From contig JALGAS010000006.1 of assembly GCA_023078685.1 (NCBI GenBank), positions 62,001-126,000 on the forward strand: DNA of 64,000 nucleotides, written 5' to 3'. A program made the translations under genes and the position numbers. Positions 1 to 10,484 of this stretch are shown piece after piece; the first letter of the stretch is position 1; every line of letters begins with the position of its first letter. The notes under the pieces are model-generated. The model was not told the origin of the DNA, searched no databases, and was given only the letters and a program-made list of their open reading frames with translations. The DNA is from Neopestalotiopsis rosae. Its lineage: Eukaryota; Ascomycota; Sordariomycetes; Amphisphaeriales; Sporocadaceae.

Positions 1-244
1 CGGTATGAAACAGTCTAGGCGTGGCCGACTTGCAGAGAACATTAGCCAGCTTGTAGCTGGGAGCTTACCTGTAGTTTAGTTTGGAGGCTTATGCTGAGAA
101 CATGTAACGGGCTAGTGAACGTAACATAATTGACTTCTAATATATTCAATTAAATTCAATGAAAACAAATGTAGAACAAAAAGGGACAGGGCTGTTATAT
201 TATGTCGGACTGTCTGCTCTTCGATTCTCTCATAAGAGGCCGTA

Positions 245-866
245 TCAAGGCTCGATCCACTGCATATAACTCTTCAGCTCAGTCATGTCGGACTCGAGGA
301 AAATTGTCGCAAGGGGACTCCTTGCATCAGTGACGGCATCAAGCCCAAGCTCTTGCAGCCCTTCAGCCCTGATGATGACAGCTGACCAGTCACCGACTGA
401 TGCTAGCGCAATAGTGAAGACAAGGAATCCTCTCGACCGAACGTACTGCGACAGTTGAGCTTTGATTTCATCCGTGAACGCATTAGAAACACCGTCGAGC
501 TTGCTTGCGAGCACAGGTACAGTCCAACATCTAAGTGTGGATTCACCCGTAGCTCGAGCCGGTAGAAGGTTAGAGTCATCTTCAAACCAGTCGAAGATAT
601 TCTTCGCTTCCGGCATTCCTGCCGTGCCGAGTTCTTTTAAGGACCCGCTGACAAAGCCTAGGTACTGCGGGCCCCACCACTGGCTTGATTTTCAAGTCAG
701 TCCTGTACCGTGCATGAAAGCTTGTCCAATTCAACGGATTCTTATACCTCCACTCTGAAGTAGAATGATACTCAACGATTCTTTGATGCATTTCCTCCAA
801 GGTGTTCTTGTATATTTCCAATGCGACAACGAAGACGGCTGCTTTACGACCTGACGCGCCCAGGAA
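245..866 (-). pseudogene. Unrecognised coding remnant, frame-broken
   Basis: Two open stretches in different frames read as one protein. The upstream one (about 866 down to 680) includes the segment EIYKNTLEEMHQRIVEYH. It shifts by one base near 685-690 into a downstream stretch that starts around SSQWWGPQYLGFVSG and ends at the stop at 245. The downstream frame has a TGA just upstream of the junction, and no convincing GT-AG intron explains the shift, so a frameshift is the simplest reading. I do not recognise the family. The composition (many charged residues, aromatic pairs, no low complexity) looks like real coding sequence. The upstream end overlaps the broken tail of the beta-propeller gene, so two decayed genes appear to be abutted. 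It could also be one gene with an intron I failed to place. Confidence 0.4.
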
Positions 867-1594
867 CTAGTGTTGCCTGCTGTAGTAGAGAGTGTAGATA
901 GTATAGTGGTATTTCCAGCCATGCTGCCGTCCTGAGTAAGAGGGATTCGACCAAACAAGCCTCGCGCGCTGTTTGTAAAGTACAAAGCAGAGTTCCAAAT
1001 TTGAATTCCGTTGACACCAAGTGGGACGTTACCCGTATCTATCGGTGTCAAGGCTGTATCAGAAAGTGCCACGTCTACATCACCCGCGTGAGTATTGATT
1101 CGGTATATGCAGCCATTTTCAGAATCAGCGGCGAGAGCAATGTGCGGGTTCCATGGCAGAAGAGCTATACCATTTATAGACGTGCTGTCGGGAATCGAAG
1201 CAATCGCTTCGATGGCAGGCATGGAGGAGCTCAAAGATACTTTGAATATCTTTGCAGACCCTGGCTCAAGTCGGAAGTCGGTCAAATTGCCTCCAGCAAC
1301 GGCGAATATGTTTGGAGCCAACTCCACGATGCCAAACAGGGCATCGACCCCGGGAAGCTGACCGACAAGAAACGGTTCAGGGTCATTGCTAGCAGGATCC
1401 AGCATGTACAAACGCCCCTCGAAGCTGGTAATCATGAGCTTTCCGTCGAAGGAGTTGACGGCAATATTCTCCAAAGTCGTGTTTGCATCAAACTTGTACA
1501 GCTGACGTGCTTCGGGAGCCAATTGTTGATATGCTGAGGACATGAGTGCGCTTGTAGCACAAAAGAGAGCTCTTATGATGTTTGAACGCCGCAT
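731..1594 (-). pseudogene. Secreted SMP-30/gluconolactonase-like beta-propeller protein, C-terminus broken
   Basis: The start at 1594 gives a hydrophobic N-terminus (about residues 7-22) like a signal peptide. It is followed by repeated propeller-blade motifs such as ITSFEGRLYMLDP, FAVAGGN and IALAADSENGCIYRI. These resemble fungal six-bladed beta-propeller proteins annotated as SMP-30/gluconolactonase-like, which are usually over 300 residues. Similarity fades after about residue 235, near position 890. From there the frame runs through a basic, tryptophan-rich tail of about 50 residues that overlaps, in another frame, the remnant lying downstream. The final blade therefore seems to be missing. 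It may be a truncated gene or one side of a rearrangement junction. Substrate cannot be inferred. The fold call is moderately sure, the pseudogene call less so. Confidence 0.5.
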
Positions 1595-1746
1595 GGTAAT
1601 GATAGTTAATTTAGTTTTTCAAAAGTAAGGCTCAAATTCCTATAGTAGCCGAAAATCTACACAACGTAGATTCTTATATTCAAAAATGATCGAATTCTTT
1701 TTCTTCTTCTTTACTCTTTATTATTTTCTTCATCTCATTCCAGCGC

Positions 1747-1953
1747 TCACCCATGTACTGAAATCCGATCCCGTTGACTAAGCGGAACAAATCTCATAGC
1801 GGGATGATTCAACGCCCCACCACGCACGGCAATCCCCCAGTCTTTATTTTCAAGCAGTAAAGACTTCGGCAAAGACAGAATGTCCGACTTAAGATGATCA
1901 TCGGCGATCGTATCACACAAGTAGCGCCATTGATTATGATATTCAGACCATGT
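1747..1953 (-). pseudogene. Orphan coding exon of an unrecognised gene
   Basis: About 68 codons open from 1953 to a TGA at 1747-1749. The translation contains an aromatic start (WSEYHNQWRYLCD), an acidic helix and a compact motif of the form RGGALNHPAMRFVPL followed by SQRDRI. It looks like a conserved C-terminal exon, but I cannot name the family. GTGAGC overlaps the stop and could be a splice donor. A GTAAGT lies upstream at about 1980, but only 27 bases separate it from the exon, and no further coding sequence is seen before the monooxygenase start at 2080. I read it as the remnant of a deleted gene. An unrecognised small intron-containing gene is the alternative. Confidence 0.35.
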
Positions 1954-2079
1954 CTTGAAAGTTGTGTAATGTTAACTTACAACCGATATTTCTACATAAA
2001 GTAGTAATAAGCTGTCCTCCCACAACTTTTTAGATATCCTGGAATTTTATGATATTTTCTTCCCGTCACATCTGCGAAT

Positions 2080-3379
2080 ATGAAGATTCTGATCACAGGT
2101 GCTGGCCTTGCCGGCCCAACAGCTGCTTTCTGGCTGTCCAGAGCCGGGCATGAAGTTACCGTCGCTGAGCGCTTCTCCATGCTGCGAGCAGCCGGGCAGC
2201 AGATTGACATTCGAGGTCCTGCTGTTAAGGTGATCAAACGGATGGTACTGATGGAAACCTTCAATTCAAAAGTTGTGCCTGAGCGAGGACTCAAGTTCGT
2301 AGACGAACGAAATCGAGAAGTTGCATTTTTTGAAGCCAACACCGCCGAGAAAAGCTTCACAACGGAATACGAGATCATGAGGGGAGACTTTTGCGAGATC
2401 CTATACCAGGCAACGAAAGAATCCGTGACATATGTCTTCAACAGGACCGTTGAAAGTTTCACGCAGGACAAAAACTCGGTCCAGGTGCGATTTTCCGATG
2501 GCCACGAGGCGATATTTGATATCCTCATAGGTGCAGATGGGATCCGGTCGAGGACAAGGAAGATGATGCTGGGTTCAGAATACAATGGCGCCGATCCTTT
2601 CCGCTCTCTGAGGTATCGCGTCGCGTACTTTTCCGTCCCTAGTCTACCCGATGATGCCTAGGAGTTTACGTCCTGCCATATGACGGAAAGACGCTTCATG
2701 GCGAGCCGCAAGAATCACCCGGACACGCTTCAAGCTTACTTCTCTATTGTCACCGATTCTACTGAAGCGGAGTCCATTGACAGACAACCAATTGACGAGC
2801 AAAAAAAGTTTTGGGCCAAAACTTTTCAAGACGCAGGCTGGCAGTCGCAGAGACTTATTTCCGGAATGCTTGGAAGCGAAGAAGCCCAGAATTTCTATCA
2901 TGAGCACGTTGGTCACATCAAAATGGAGTCATGGTCCAACGGCCGAGCGGTACTGTGAGTGATATCAGTCTATTTTGGCACCAACTTGATTGCTGAGCAT
3001 ATTTCTCTCCACATCTAGACTTGGCGACGCTGCATCTTGTCCTTCACCACTCAGTGGATCCGGCACCACTTGTGGAATTTCTGGCGCGTACGTGCTTGCT
3101 GGGGAGATCTCAAAGCATTGTAAGCACTCCAGCGGCATGGCCGCTGTTGAGGCTGCATTCAAGGGTTATGAGGCAGCATACCGGCCTTTCATCAATATAG
3201 TCCAAGAACTGCCTGCGAGCCCCGAGTTCGTTTTTCCAAAGTCATCCTGGGGAATTTGGGTTCTTCGCTTGGTTCTACGATTGACTGCGAAATTCCGCAT
3301 TCAAGCAGTCATGAATCTTTTCTCCAGTCACGACGGGAATTGGAGGTTACCATATTATGAAGGAATAGAATCCCAATAG
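2080..3379 (+). pseudogene. FAD-dependent aromatic-hydroxylase-type monooxygenase with one in-frame stop
   Basis: Two exons, 2080-2954 and 3019-3379, with a GTGAGT...CTAG intron, give 412 codons including the terminator. That is the usual length for class A (PHBH/salicylate-hydroxylase-like) monooxygenases. The N-terminus has the dinucleotide-binding GAGLAGPTAAFWLSRAGH motif. ILIGADGIRSRTR matches the DG motif, and the sequence spanning the splice (LGDAASCPSPLSGSGTT) matches the second FAD-binding GD motif. Codon 194 (2659-2661) is TAG, and the frame remains open and family-like on both sides. The change is consistent with TGG (Trp) to TAG by one G-to-A transition. Unless the stop is read through or removed by splicing, the product is a 193-residue fragment lacking half the FAD site. 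It shares the degraded left edge with other remnants. Substrate unknown. Confidence 0.75.
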
Positions 3380-3697
3380 CCTGTGAGTCACAGAATTTCA
3401 GGTATATAATCGTGCTATCAGTTTCTCCAATGGTGTACTTACCGCCTCAATGCAGCTCAATTTGTAAGCATCAAAGACTACAAGTCAGACGCAAGAGGAA
3501 CCTCGCCGATATCTGTCCTTCAGAATTGACGGCAAATTCATCTGACTGGCTTGCCAGGGACTAGAGAGACTATATAAACGTAATACAAAAGGCAATGGTA
3601 GCGTACCCATCAAAATTGACTCACAAATTTATCAGAAAATCATCATTCTGCGCGAATCTGCCCATCTGATGACGGAATTCGTCTGTATATTGCTATT

Positions 3698-4876
3698 TTA
3701 CATTTTACTTTGACGCGGCAACTGACTCGACAGCACGCCAAACTTCGAGAGATCTTCCTTCGTCTTTCCATCTATAGCCAGCTCGGCCATCACACGGCCA
3801 ATGACAGGTGCAAATTTGAAACCGTGACCGGCTCCCAAGGCAACAAGAATTTCGGGATGCTTTTCTAGCGAGCCGAGCACGAATTGTCGGTTTGGAGTGA
3901 TGGCATACTGGCACGTTACCGTGCGAAGGACTTCGAGTTTTTGGTCTTCTGAGATAAACCCATTCATGAAAGTAGTTAACTCATGGAGGAGTTCGGGGGA
4001 ATGGACATACGTCCGCTCTTCCGGGGTCATGTGATTGTCTGAGACGTCACGAGCAGCCTTGATCGTCGGTTCGCCAAAGGTAGGAAATCCGTAGAATGTC
4101 GTGCCACCGACTATCCAGATCCAGACTGGAAAGCGGCCGGGCTCGAAGGATTCTGGGTTCTTCGGCTTGAAGTATGTTACTTGTTCTTGCATGACCGTGA
4201 GCGGAATTTGTGCACCGAGGGGGGCGAGCAATTTGTTGATCCATGCGTCCGCAGCGAGGATGACCTTCTTTGCCAGAAAATCACCCTTTGTCGTTTTAAT
4301 GAGTACTCTTTTGCTGTTAGGGCCTTCTGTAAAGGGCACAATCTCGGTGACGGGTGTGTTTTCTTTGAGAACGGCTCCGTGAGCCCGTGCCGCGAATTGC
4401 ATTGCCGCCACTGACTTAGCCGCGTGTGCCATTCCAGTGTCAGCAGTGTACACCGCGTTCACACCTTCTCCAATGTTGATTTGTGGCCATCGTGTCTTGA
4501 CCTCTTTGGCACTGAGGAGCTCGTACGGCAAGTTATTGGCGTCCAGACTTGCTGTGTAATCAGTAGTCTTTGCGCCAGCAGACCAGTGATGGTCGCTTGC
4601 CAGGACAACAATGCCACCGGTCATGGTCAAGAGCTTAACTCCTGTGGATTTTTCCAGCGCGGCCCATTCTTCGTACGCGGACTTGGCGAGTGCGACATAT
4701 TCCGGAGCATCGTACGACGTGCGGACGATTCGCGACGTATCATGGGATGCACCATGGACATGTCCAAACTCGAATTGTTCAAATCCCACTACCTTGACCC
4801 CTTTCCGGGCCGCTTGCCACACTGCTGCACTTCCAAATGCACCGAGGCCGACTACTGCCACATCAAACTTGTCCAT
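3698..4876 (-). CDS. Sarcosine-oxidase-like FAD-dependent amine oxidase
   Basis: Single-exon, 392 residues, the normal size for monomeric sarcosine oxidase, N-methyltryptophan oxidase and L-pipecolate oxidase. The N-terminal Rossmann motif VGLGAFGSAAVW (about residues 9-20) and the following GFEQFEFGHVHGASH segment are typical of the DAO/MSOX family. The region around VTCQYAITPNRQFVLG contains a Cys where monomeric sarcosine oxidases attach FAD covalently, and GAGHGFKFAPVIG is the C-terminal FAD/substrate segment. The protein ends in SKM, a plausible weak peroxisomal targeting signal; this fits an H2O2-producing oxidase. The expected chemistry is oxidative N-demethylation or oxidation of a secondary amino acid. 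Next to a Rieske oxygenase and transporter, a methylated-amine substrate is likely. Fructosyl-amino-acid oxidase activity is an alternative. Confidence 0.85.
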   Translation of the reverse strand: MDKFDVAVVGLGAFGSAAVWQAARKGVKVVGFEQFEFGHVHGASHDTSRIVRTSYDAPEYVALAKSAYEEWAALEKSTGVKLLTMTGGIVVLASDHHWSAGAKTTDYTASLDANNLPYELLSAKEVKTRWPQINIGEGVNAVYTADTGMAHAAKSVAAMQFAARAHGAVLKENTPVTEIVPFTEGPNSKRVLIKTTKGDFLAKKVILAADAWINKLLAPLGAQIPLTVMQEQVTYFKPKNPESFEPGRFPVWIWIVGGTTFYGFPTFGEPTIKAARDVSDNHMTPEERTYVHSPELLHELTTFMNGFISEDQKLEVLRTVTCQYAITPNRQFVLGSLEKHPEILVALGAGHGFKFAPVIGRVMAELAIDGKTKEDLSKFGVLSSQLPRQSKM

Positions 4877-5798
4877 TGCTCTGAAGTTACTGTTAAATAT
4901 CTCATTCGATGGCTGGCCATCATCAGAAAGGTGACAAGGCTAGGTACAGGACGTTTTAAAGAGCGTGTTTGCAGATCATTCATGCAAGTAGAAGACTATA
5001 TTCTGGCCGGCCACGTGATCATGTAGTTCACTGAGTCGTACACGCGGGTTTGGAGCACGGCAGGAGCCGCTCGGGTGACCGTCTCTCGGGGAGTCGCTCG
5101 GGTGACCGTCGCTCGGGGAGTCGCTCGGGGAGTCGCTCGAGTGACCGTCGCACGGGGAGTCGCTCGGGGAGTCAGTCATGTATACACTTTGGTCCAAGCA
5201 AATTGGCGTCGCTCGGGGAGCGTGCTCCAGTTCCGAGGGTTCGTGTTGAATTGATTGACCGCCTTCGTAGAGCTACCGCTTACAGTACGATAATTATTTG
5301 CCTCTGATTTCAAAATACAATAATATTCCACATAAGTGTGTAGGAACACCGCTCTGTGGTTTCTTGTGCATGCTGATCGGCCTACTATGCTGTATCTAAT
5401 GTCTTAGTGTTGCCGAAACTTGAGTTTTCTGTTCTTTCGTATTGCCATTCAAATCCGAAGTCCAATATCTTGGAAGTCATAATCTGGAGGAAACATGATG
5501 AACTGTCAACTACTATTACACTTCTAAAACTAGAACCGCCAAAACAAATGCTGCTTCAGCCCATCAGCACTCTATCGACAGATTAATTCATCGTGCAACT
5601 ATTGATAGACATCGCTCCTACCAATGACCTGAAGATACCGTCAAGTCATACCGACTTGCCAGTTCAAGTTTTGCCAAGACAAGAAAAAAAAGAAGAAGAA
5701 AAAGGCCCACTTTGTAGGCTTGATAGCTGTACTGTTGTCAACTCTCCCAAGTTGGACTTGTCGCAGCAAAGTACGCCTGAGATATCGAGGGTATTCCT
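4877..5798. other. Intergenic: upstream region of the sarcosine-oxidase-like gene, with a minisatellite
   Basis: Contains the 5' region of the oxidase gene, a GC-rich minisatellite (see 5064-5222) and about 500 bp of ordinary AT-richer sequence up to the transporter's stop codon. A purine run (about 5680-5703, A/G only) lies near the right end. I see no other gene. Confidence 0.6.
5064..5222. repeat. Minisatellite of 12-15 bp units
   Basis: Tandem variants of two interleaved units, TCGCTCGGGGAG and TCGCTCGGGTGACCG, repeat from about 5064 to 5175. An isolated copy (GTCGCTCGGGGAG) lies at about 5210-5222. Translated, it gives a meaningless Ser/Arg/Gly/Asp repeat on one strand and a Ser/Asp/Pro repeat on the other. 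It lies about 190-350 bp upstream of the oxidase start and may be promoter-embedded or simply a variable-number repeat. Confidence 0.8.
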
Positions 5799-7887
5799 CT
5801 ACATGGCGTGCTTCCCGTAAGGCTCGAAAGGAAATAGTACAGCTAAAATAGCCTAGAAAGACTTTGGTTAGCAGCTCTTTCCGAGGGTCCTGGAAAGAAT
5901 GTATCTTACCATAAGGATGTAGAGCGCGGCGCACACAAAGATTGGCACTGATGTCGCAGTGTCACCGTACGCTGCTACAAATGAGGATACTAATCCCATG
6001 ACTCGATTGCACGCCACAGCGATTCCATTGCCTGTTGCACGATGGGCTGATGGCAAAGTCTGTTCCCTTGTCAGTTGCTTTGCAATAAACCTGATTATTG
6101 CCTGCACAAACCTCTGGAGTATACGCATAAACTAATTACATCTGCTGTGAGTAGAGGTGATACCACAATAACGCCAACGAGGTTCAAGTGTGGAGCGACT
6201 TACGAGTGCCATAGTAGATGTTTAAAGAGAAAGAAATAGCACAGCTCAAACCAACATTTTGGGCTGGAGTCTGCACGGCAGTGTAGGCGAAAAAGAAAGC
6301 CATGGTGATAAGAGCGCCAATTGCCATTGTGTACTTGCGACCAAGTAGTTTGATATTGCACATGAACCCAGCAGCTATAGGTCCAAAAGTCCCAGCAATG
6401 CTGCTGAGCATGTAATTTCTCCACTGGGCATAAACCCCTGTTTCTCCGGTTTGAGCGCCGCGCGTGGCAAGATAATCAGGAAGGAAGACATAGAAGAGAG
6501 GATATGCCAGTCCTAGGGACGTCAATAAAGTTATTCTCCTTTTGAAGACAAGTGATTGCAGTCGTACCAACTAGAAGCCATGATAACCAGATCATGAGTG
6601 TCGATATCGCTAGCTTCTTAGTCACAAACAATCCACGTATGTGCGCCCAGAACTCGCCGAAGCCGTATCTAGATGCACCATAAGTGGAATCAATAGTACC
6701 AAGAGATACTAATGCCTCTAGACTCAGATGGCACGGCCGATGATACCTCTGAGCAATATCCTGGAAAATCTCGACAACTCCAGCATCGTCACCTTTGATA
6801 AGTAGATACTTGGGAGTCTCCCTGAGCCGGATCACCGTGACTCGTAAAATGCTGCAGACAAATACGAGAGCTCCATTACCGTACCAAATATACCGCCACC
6901 CCTTGAATTTAGTTTAGCTTTACACGATAATCAGGGAGTTCCCATAATGTATTTACCATATTGTTTTCTTTAGTGCAAGTAGTAGCATCCTCGCATGCAT
7001 ATCTTGGATTCGAGAAAATGGGCCAGCAGAACGCTGCAACAATCACATACGCCAGACCCCACCAACACGCCATCATTGTGATCGTCCACTGCTTGTTGCT
7101 AGGAAGGAATTCGAGGAATACTGTTGTGTCAAGTACAAGATTTCCGCCGGCACCGAATCTAAAATTCCATGCTGATTGTCAGTCAAATCAAGCGGAGCTT
7201 TGAGAAGAGTAGACGGCTTACGCAGCTAAAGCAACAAAAGTCGCAAGCACGATCCAATTGGGTGATGCCCCAGCAGCAATGGCAAAAATAGAGGAGGAGA
7301 AGAGGGAGACGTTAAAGGCAAATCGGCGACCGATGACGTCCGCACCTAAAAAGAAAGCACGGTTCAGTAAAAGCCTTGCTATGGCACCAAGAGGGAGGAT
7401 CTCTGCTACCTAATCCCCAGAATAAGACTCCGAGTAACATGCCCGTATACACAGCAACATTAAGACCGTATGCGAATGACGGCTGGAACTCAAGGGCAGC
7501 TTGACTGGCAGTCACAGCCTGAAGCGCGAGAATGAGAGAATCTGCGGCGTATCCGAAGCCGTTCAAAAAGAACAATTTGAGGTGCATGTTGGTCCATCCA
7601 ATTTCATCCATCGCCTGCAGAGAATTCCATTAGTTAGTCTATGGACTGTTATATGTCAGGTTCAGGTGTCGTCAGACCTTATTCACGAGCCGCATCTTTG
7701 CGTCAAGAACCGGGTCGATCTCACCCATGGAGAACACTTGATCCTCCACTGCTCCAATCTCGATACTCAAAGAGTCAATGGGACGATGCTCATCATCACG
7801 TAGTCCGGCATATCGCTCTCTATCTGCATACTTCTCCATTGGCTGCTTCCTATTGCCAGAACGCTCTGAGGTACTTTCGTCTGCCAT
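5799..7887 (-). CDS. MFS transporter of the sugar-porter/SV2-like type
   Basis: Multi-exon gene starting at 7887 (MADESTSERSG). Coding blocks can be followed through at least seven short introns to a final exon ending in KHAM at 5799. A hydrophilic N-terminus of about 70 residues precedes WTNMHLKLFFLNGFGYAADSL, which is typical of the first helix of fungal SV2/sugar-porter-like MFS proteins. ADVIGRRFAF is the conserved loop 2-3 motif (G-R-R). AFGAGGNLVLDTTVFLEFLP and YTPETLPSAHRATGNG are the family segments around helices 4 and 11. About twelve membrane segments are expected at the plasma membrane. It is divergent from the Rieske oxygenase and lies next to the amine oxidase, so it is a good candidate for the uptake step of that cluster. 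Substrate cannot be read from sequence. Exact exon edges are approximate. Confidence 0.8.
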
Positions 7888-8839
7888 AACCACAGAAAGT
7901 TCAGATGAGATTTTAAAAATAGTAATAATAATAGTAATAAATATTTTGCTCAAGGGCTATGAGCATAAGAGCCCGTCGTCGGACGTGGGTCCTGGGCTCC
8001 TATTTCAAGTTCGCAGGTCGGACAAACTTTTGTTTGGCCCAAGCTCTTTTATCTCCAACCGAAACAAGACGCCGATAGACGATTCCACATTGCCCCTAGT
8101 AAGCGAAGGCAGACCCACATTCCCCCATGGGAAAGGACCACAAACCGATAGCCAAGAAGGTACTTGCAGCACCTGATTGGATACACCCTAGTACCCAGCA
8201 CTTAGAGGAGGCTCCCCGTACTCCTCCCTTGGTTTGAAACCACGAATCAGAAAGGGTTTGATTATCAAGATACGGCCTAATTGAGTGGTGCATCAAGTTG
8301 CCTCGCGAGCAAAGGCCTACCCCGCGATACGATGTCACACACGTGACCGGTGGCCTCGGTGAGGCTCCGGCCTCGGTTGACTGTCTCGATGCCCAGGCGG
8401 GATCGGCCGGGGAACGGGGAGATGTTCGGAAAATGGTGCCGTTCGCGTGGAACTCGATTGTGCGGCGATACGGTGTCGCTTGCAAACTTCCACTGTCTGC
8501 GACCAGTCGGTTCGGGGGTGCTTGGCAGTTGAGGCAACGTTGGATATCGAGGAAAGGAGATAGAGACGGTGTCGTGGGAGTAGTGGAGGAGTTTACGGGG
8601 TGGCTAGACCGTGTACAGCCCCGGATGGCTTATGTAATCGTTTGCCTCGCGAGCAGGTTGGTGGGTATTTGAATGATTAAAAGGAGGACTAAAATTCTAT
8701 CACAGCATCCTGTCTGTGGCTAGTCATTTTGTTCAATCACAACGCCGTGGCTTGTCTTCGCAAAAGCAACTACGCTGCGTCGACTACTTTTCTAGTCGCA
8801 TTTCAAATTTCCCCAAATTTATAGCCTTCCAAGCCAAAT
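7888..8839. promoter_or_regulatory. Shared bidirectional promoter, transporter / Rieske oxygenase
   Basis: The region separates two divergent genes. It contains an exact 14-bp direct repeat, TTGCCTCGCGAGCA, at 8298-8311 and 8642-8655, each with the 8-bp palindrome CTCGCGAG. A second related pair, GCGATACGATGTC near 8330 and GCGATACGGTGTC near 8465, lies between them. CACGTG occurs at about 8341-8346. CGG/CCG triplets, the half-sites of Zn2Cys6 proteins, are frequent between 8340 and 8480. These are sequence observations; their use by the neighbouring regulator is inference. Confidence 0.45.
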
Positions 8840-10156
8840 ATGTTATCAACACTTGGTTCTTTCCTCGCAATGCCGAAAGCAAATCAGAAAGAAAATCTGC
8901 CAATCGAACCTGACCATGAAGAACCTCGAGCACTCCCGGCATCGTGGTATCGGAGGGACGAGATGTATCAGCTAGAGCGACGAGCCATCTTCTCCAAGCG
9001 ATGGCTGCTCGTGACGCACAAACTGCGCTTTACCAAGCCAGGAGACTTTTTACGTTTCGAACAGGCCGGATATGCATTTGTGCTGTGTATGGACAAAGAT
9101 GGTGAAACCTTGAATGGTTTCCACAATATCTGCCGGCACAGAGCTTTCCCTGTCGTCACTGCAGATGAGGGAAACGCGAAGATTTTCTCGTGCAAGTACC
9201 ATGGTTGGTCCTACGGTTTGAATGGCCAGCTTGCCAAAGCGCCTCGCTTTGACACTGTACCTGCTTTTGACAAAACAAATCACAATCTTCTCCCCATCCA
9301 TGTGCATGTGGATGCGTTGGGCTTCGTCTGGGTCAATTTAGACGCGTCCCCAGAACCTGAAGTAAAGTGGAAGGACGATTTGGATGGGGCCGACACACAG
9401 GGACGATTCGAAGCCTTCGACTTCTCACAATATCGCTTCGATCACGTATGGGGCATGCAAGGCAATTACAACTGGAAAACACTTGCCGACAATTACAACG
9501 AATGCTACCACTGCCAAGTCGCACACCCAGATGTGAGGAAGCTGGCCGACTTGTCGTTCTACTACACGGTCTCGAAACCTGGCTACATCCAACACTTTTC
9601 ACGGCCGAAGAAGGGAAAGGAGGAAGATGACATAAAAAATGTCAGCACCTATTATTTCCCAAATGCCTGCATGACTGTCTCGTACGTGTAGCAATTCCTC
9701 TTCGGGGATAAACTTTCTCTAACATCTTCTCTTCATTCTAGGCCTCACTTCTTCTATATGATGCGATGCGTCCCCACCTCAGTCAATACATGTTCTATGG
9801 AGTATGAGGTCTATCGTCATAAGGACGCCACAGATGAAGATTTCGAGCACATTGACTCCTTTTTCAAACGAGTTCTCGGAGAAGACAAGTACTTGTGCGA
9901 TGCAGTCCAGAAAAACCTAGGTGCGGGCGTCTTCACCAACGGAGAGTTGCACCCAGATTTAGAGAGTGCGCCAATCTTCTTCCAAAATACGGTGAGACAG
10001 CTTGTGACAGAGCATCGTAGGAAAGAGGATGAGATAGGAGAAGAACTGTGGCCAGCTCGTCATGCCATACCCCATTCAGTGGTCACCAAGGACGATGATG
10101 CTTTTTGTGATAGGCTGGCATGCAGGGCTTCACAAGAGGCCAATATAGAGTGGTGA
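8840..10156 (+). CDS. Rieske non-haem iron oxygenase, alpha-subunit type (choline/betaine/carnitine oxygenase-like)
   Basis: Two exons, 8840-9681 and 9742-10156 (GTACGT...CTAG intron), give 418 residues. The Rieske [2Fe-2S] ligands are C98-x-H100 and C118-x2-H121 (CRHRAFPVV and CKYHGWSY). The mononuclear iron site is NYNECYHCQVAHP, with H224 and H229, and an Asp ligand is probably the one in LCDAVQKNLGAG. This is the complete architecture of catalytic alpha subunits and resembles plant choline monooxygenase and bacterial glycine-betaine, stachydrine and carnitine oxygenases. No reductase gene is visible nearby, so electrons would come from elsewhere. A second Met at residue 11 is a possible start. 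The context (divergent transporter, sarcosine-oxidase-like enzyme, Zn2Cys6 regulator) supports oxidation of a quaternary or N-methylated amine. Substrate is inferred, not shown. Confidence 0.88.
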
Positions 10157-10484
10157 TTTTCGAGAATAGTTGCTTTGTTGATGAGTATCGAAATATTTCA
10201 ACCAAGATAAACCTTTCAAGCCACAATCAGTGACCGAAGTCATGTACACAGTGCCTTAAGAGGGAGAGACCAACTGGAGAAGAGCGCATTTGGAGTGCGA
10301 CCCTCCCCACAGTTGATAGTTAGTACGGTATCCCCCCTTGTCTATCGCGCATATACCGCTAGGCCATATCGCAAAAGTGGGAGCTCCGCACCAAGTTCAG
10401 GCTAGTGTAGAGATATATATCGCGTGCAGCACTCTCGAACAAGCCAGCTGATAACGGTCTTTGCATCCGACCAACATTCATGAG
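10157..10484. other. Intergenic: Rieske gene 3' end and regulator promoter
   Basis: About 330 bp between two genes transcribed in the same direction. It should hold the Rieske gene's polyadenylation region and the regulator's promoter. No further gene or repeat is seen. Confidence 0.5.

Noticed and set aside
5050..5307. Ser/Arg/Gly repeat protein encoded by the minisatellite
   Set aside because: The apparent protein is just the translation of a tandem DNA repeat, is open on both strands, and has no other coding support.
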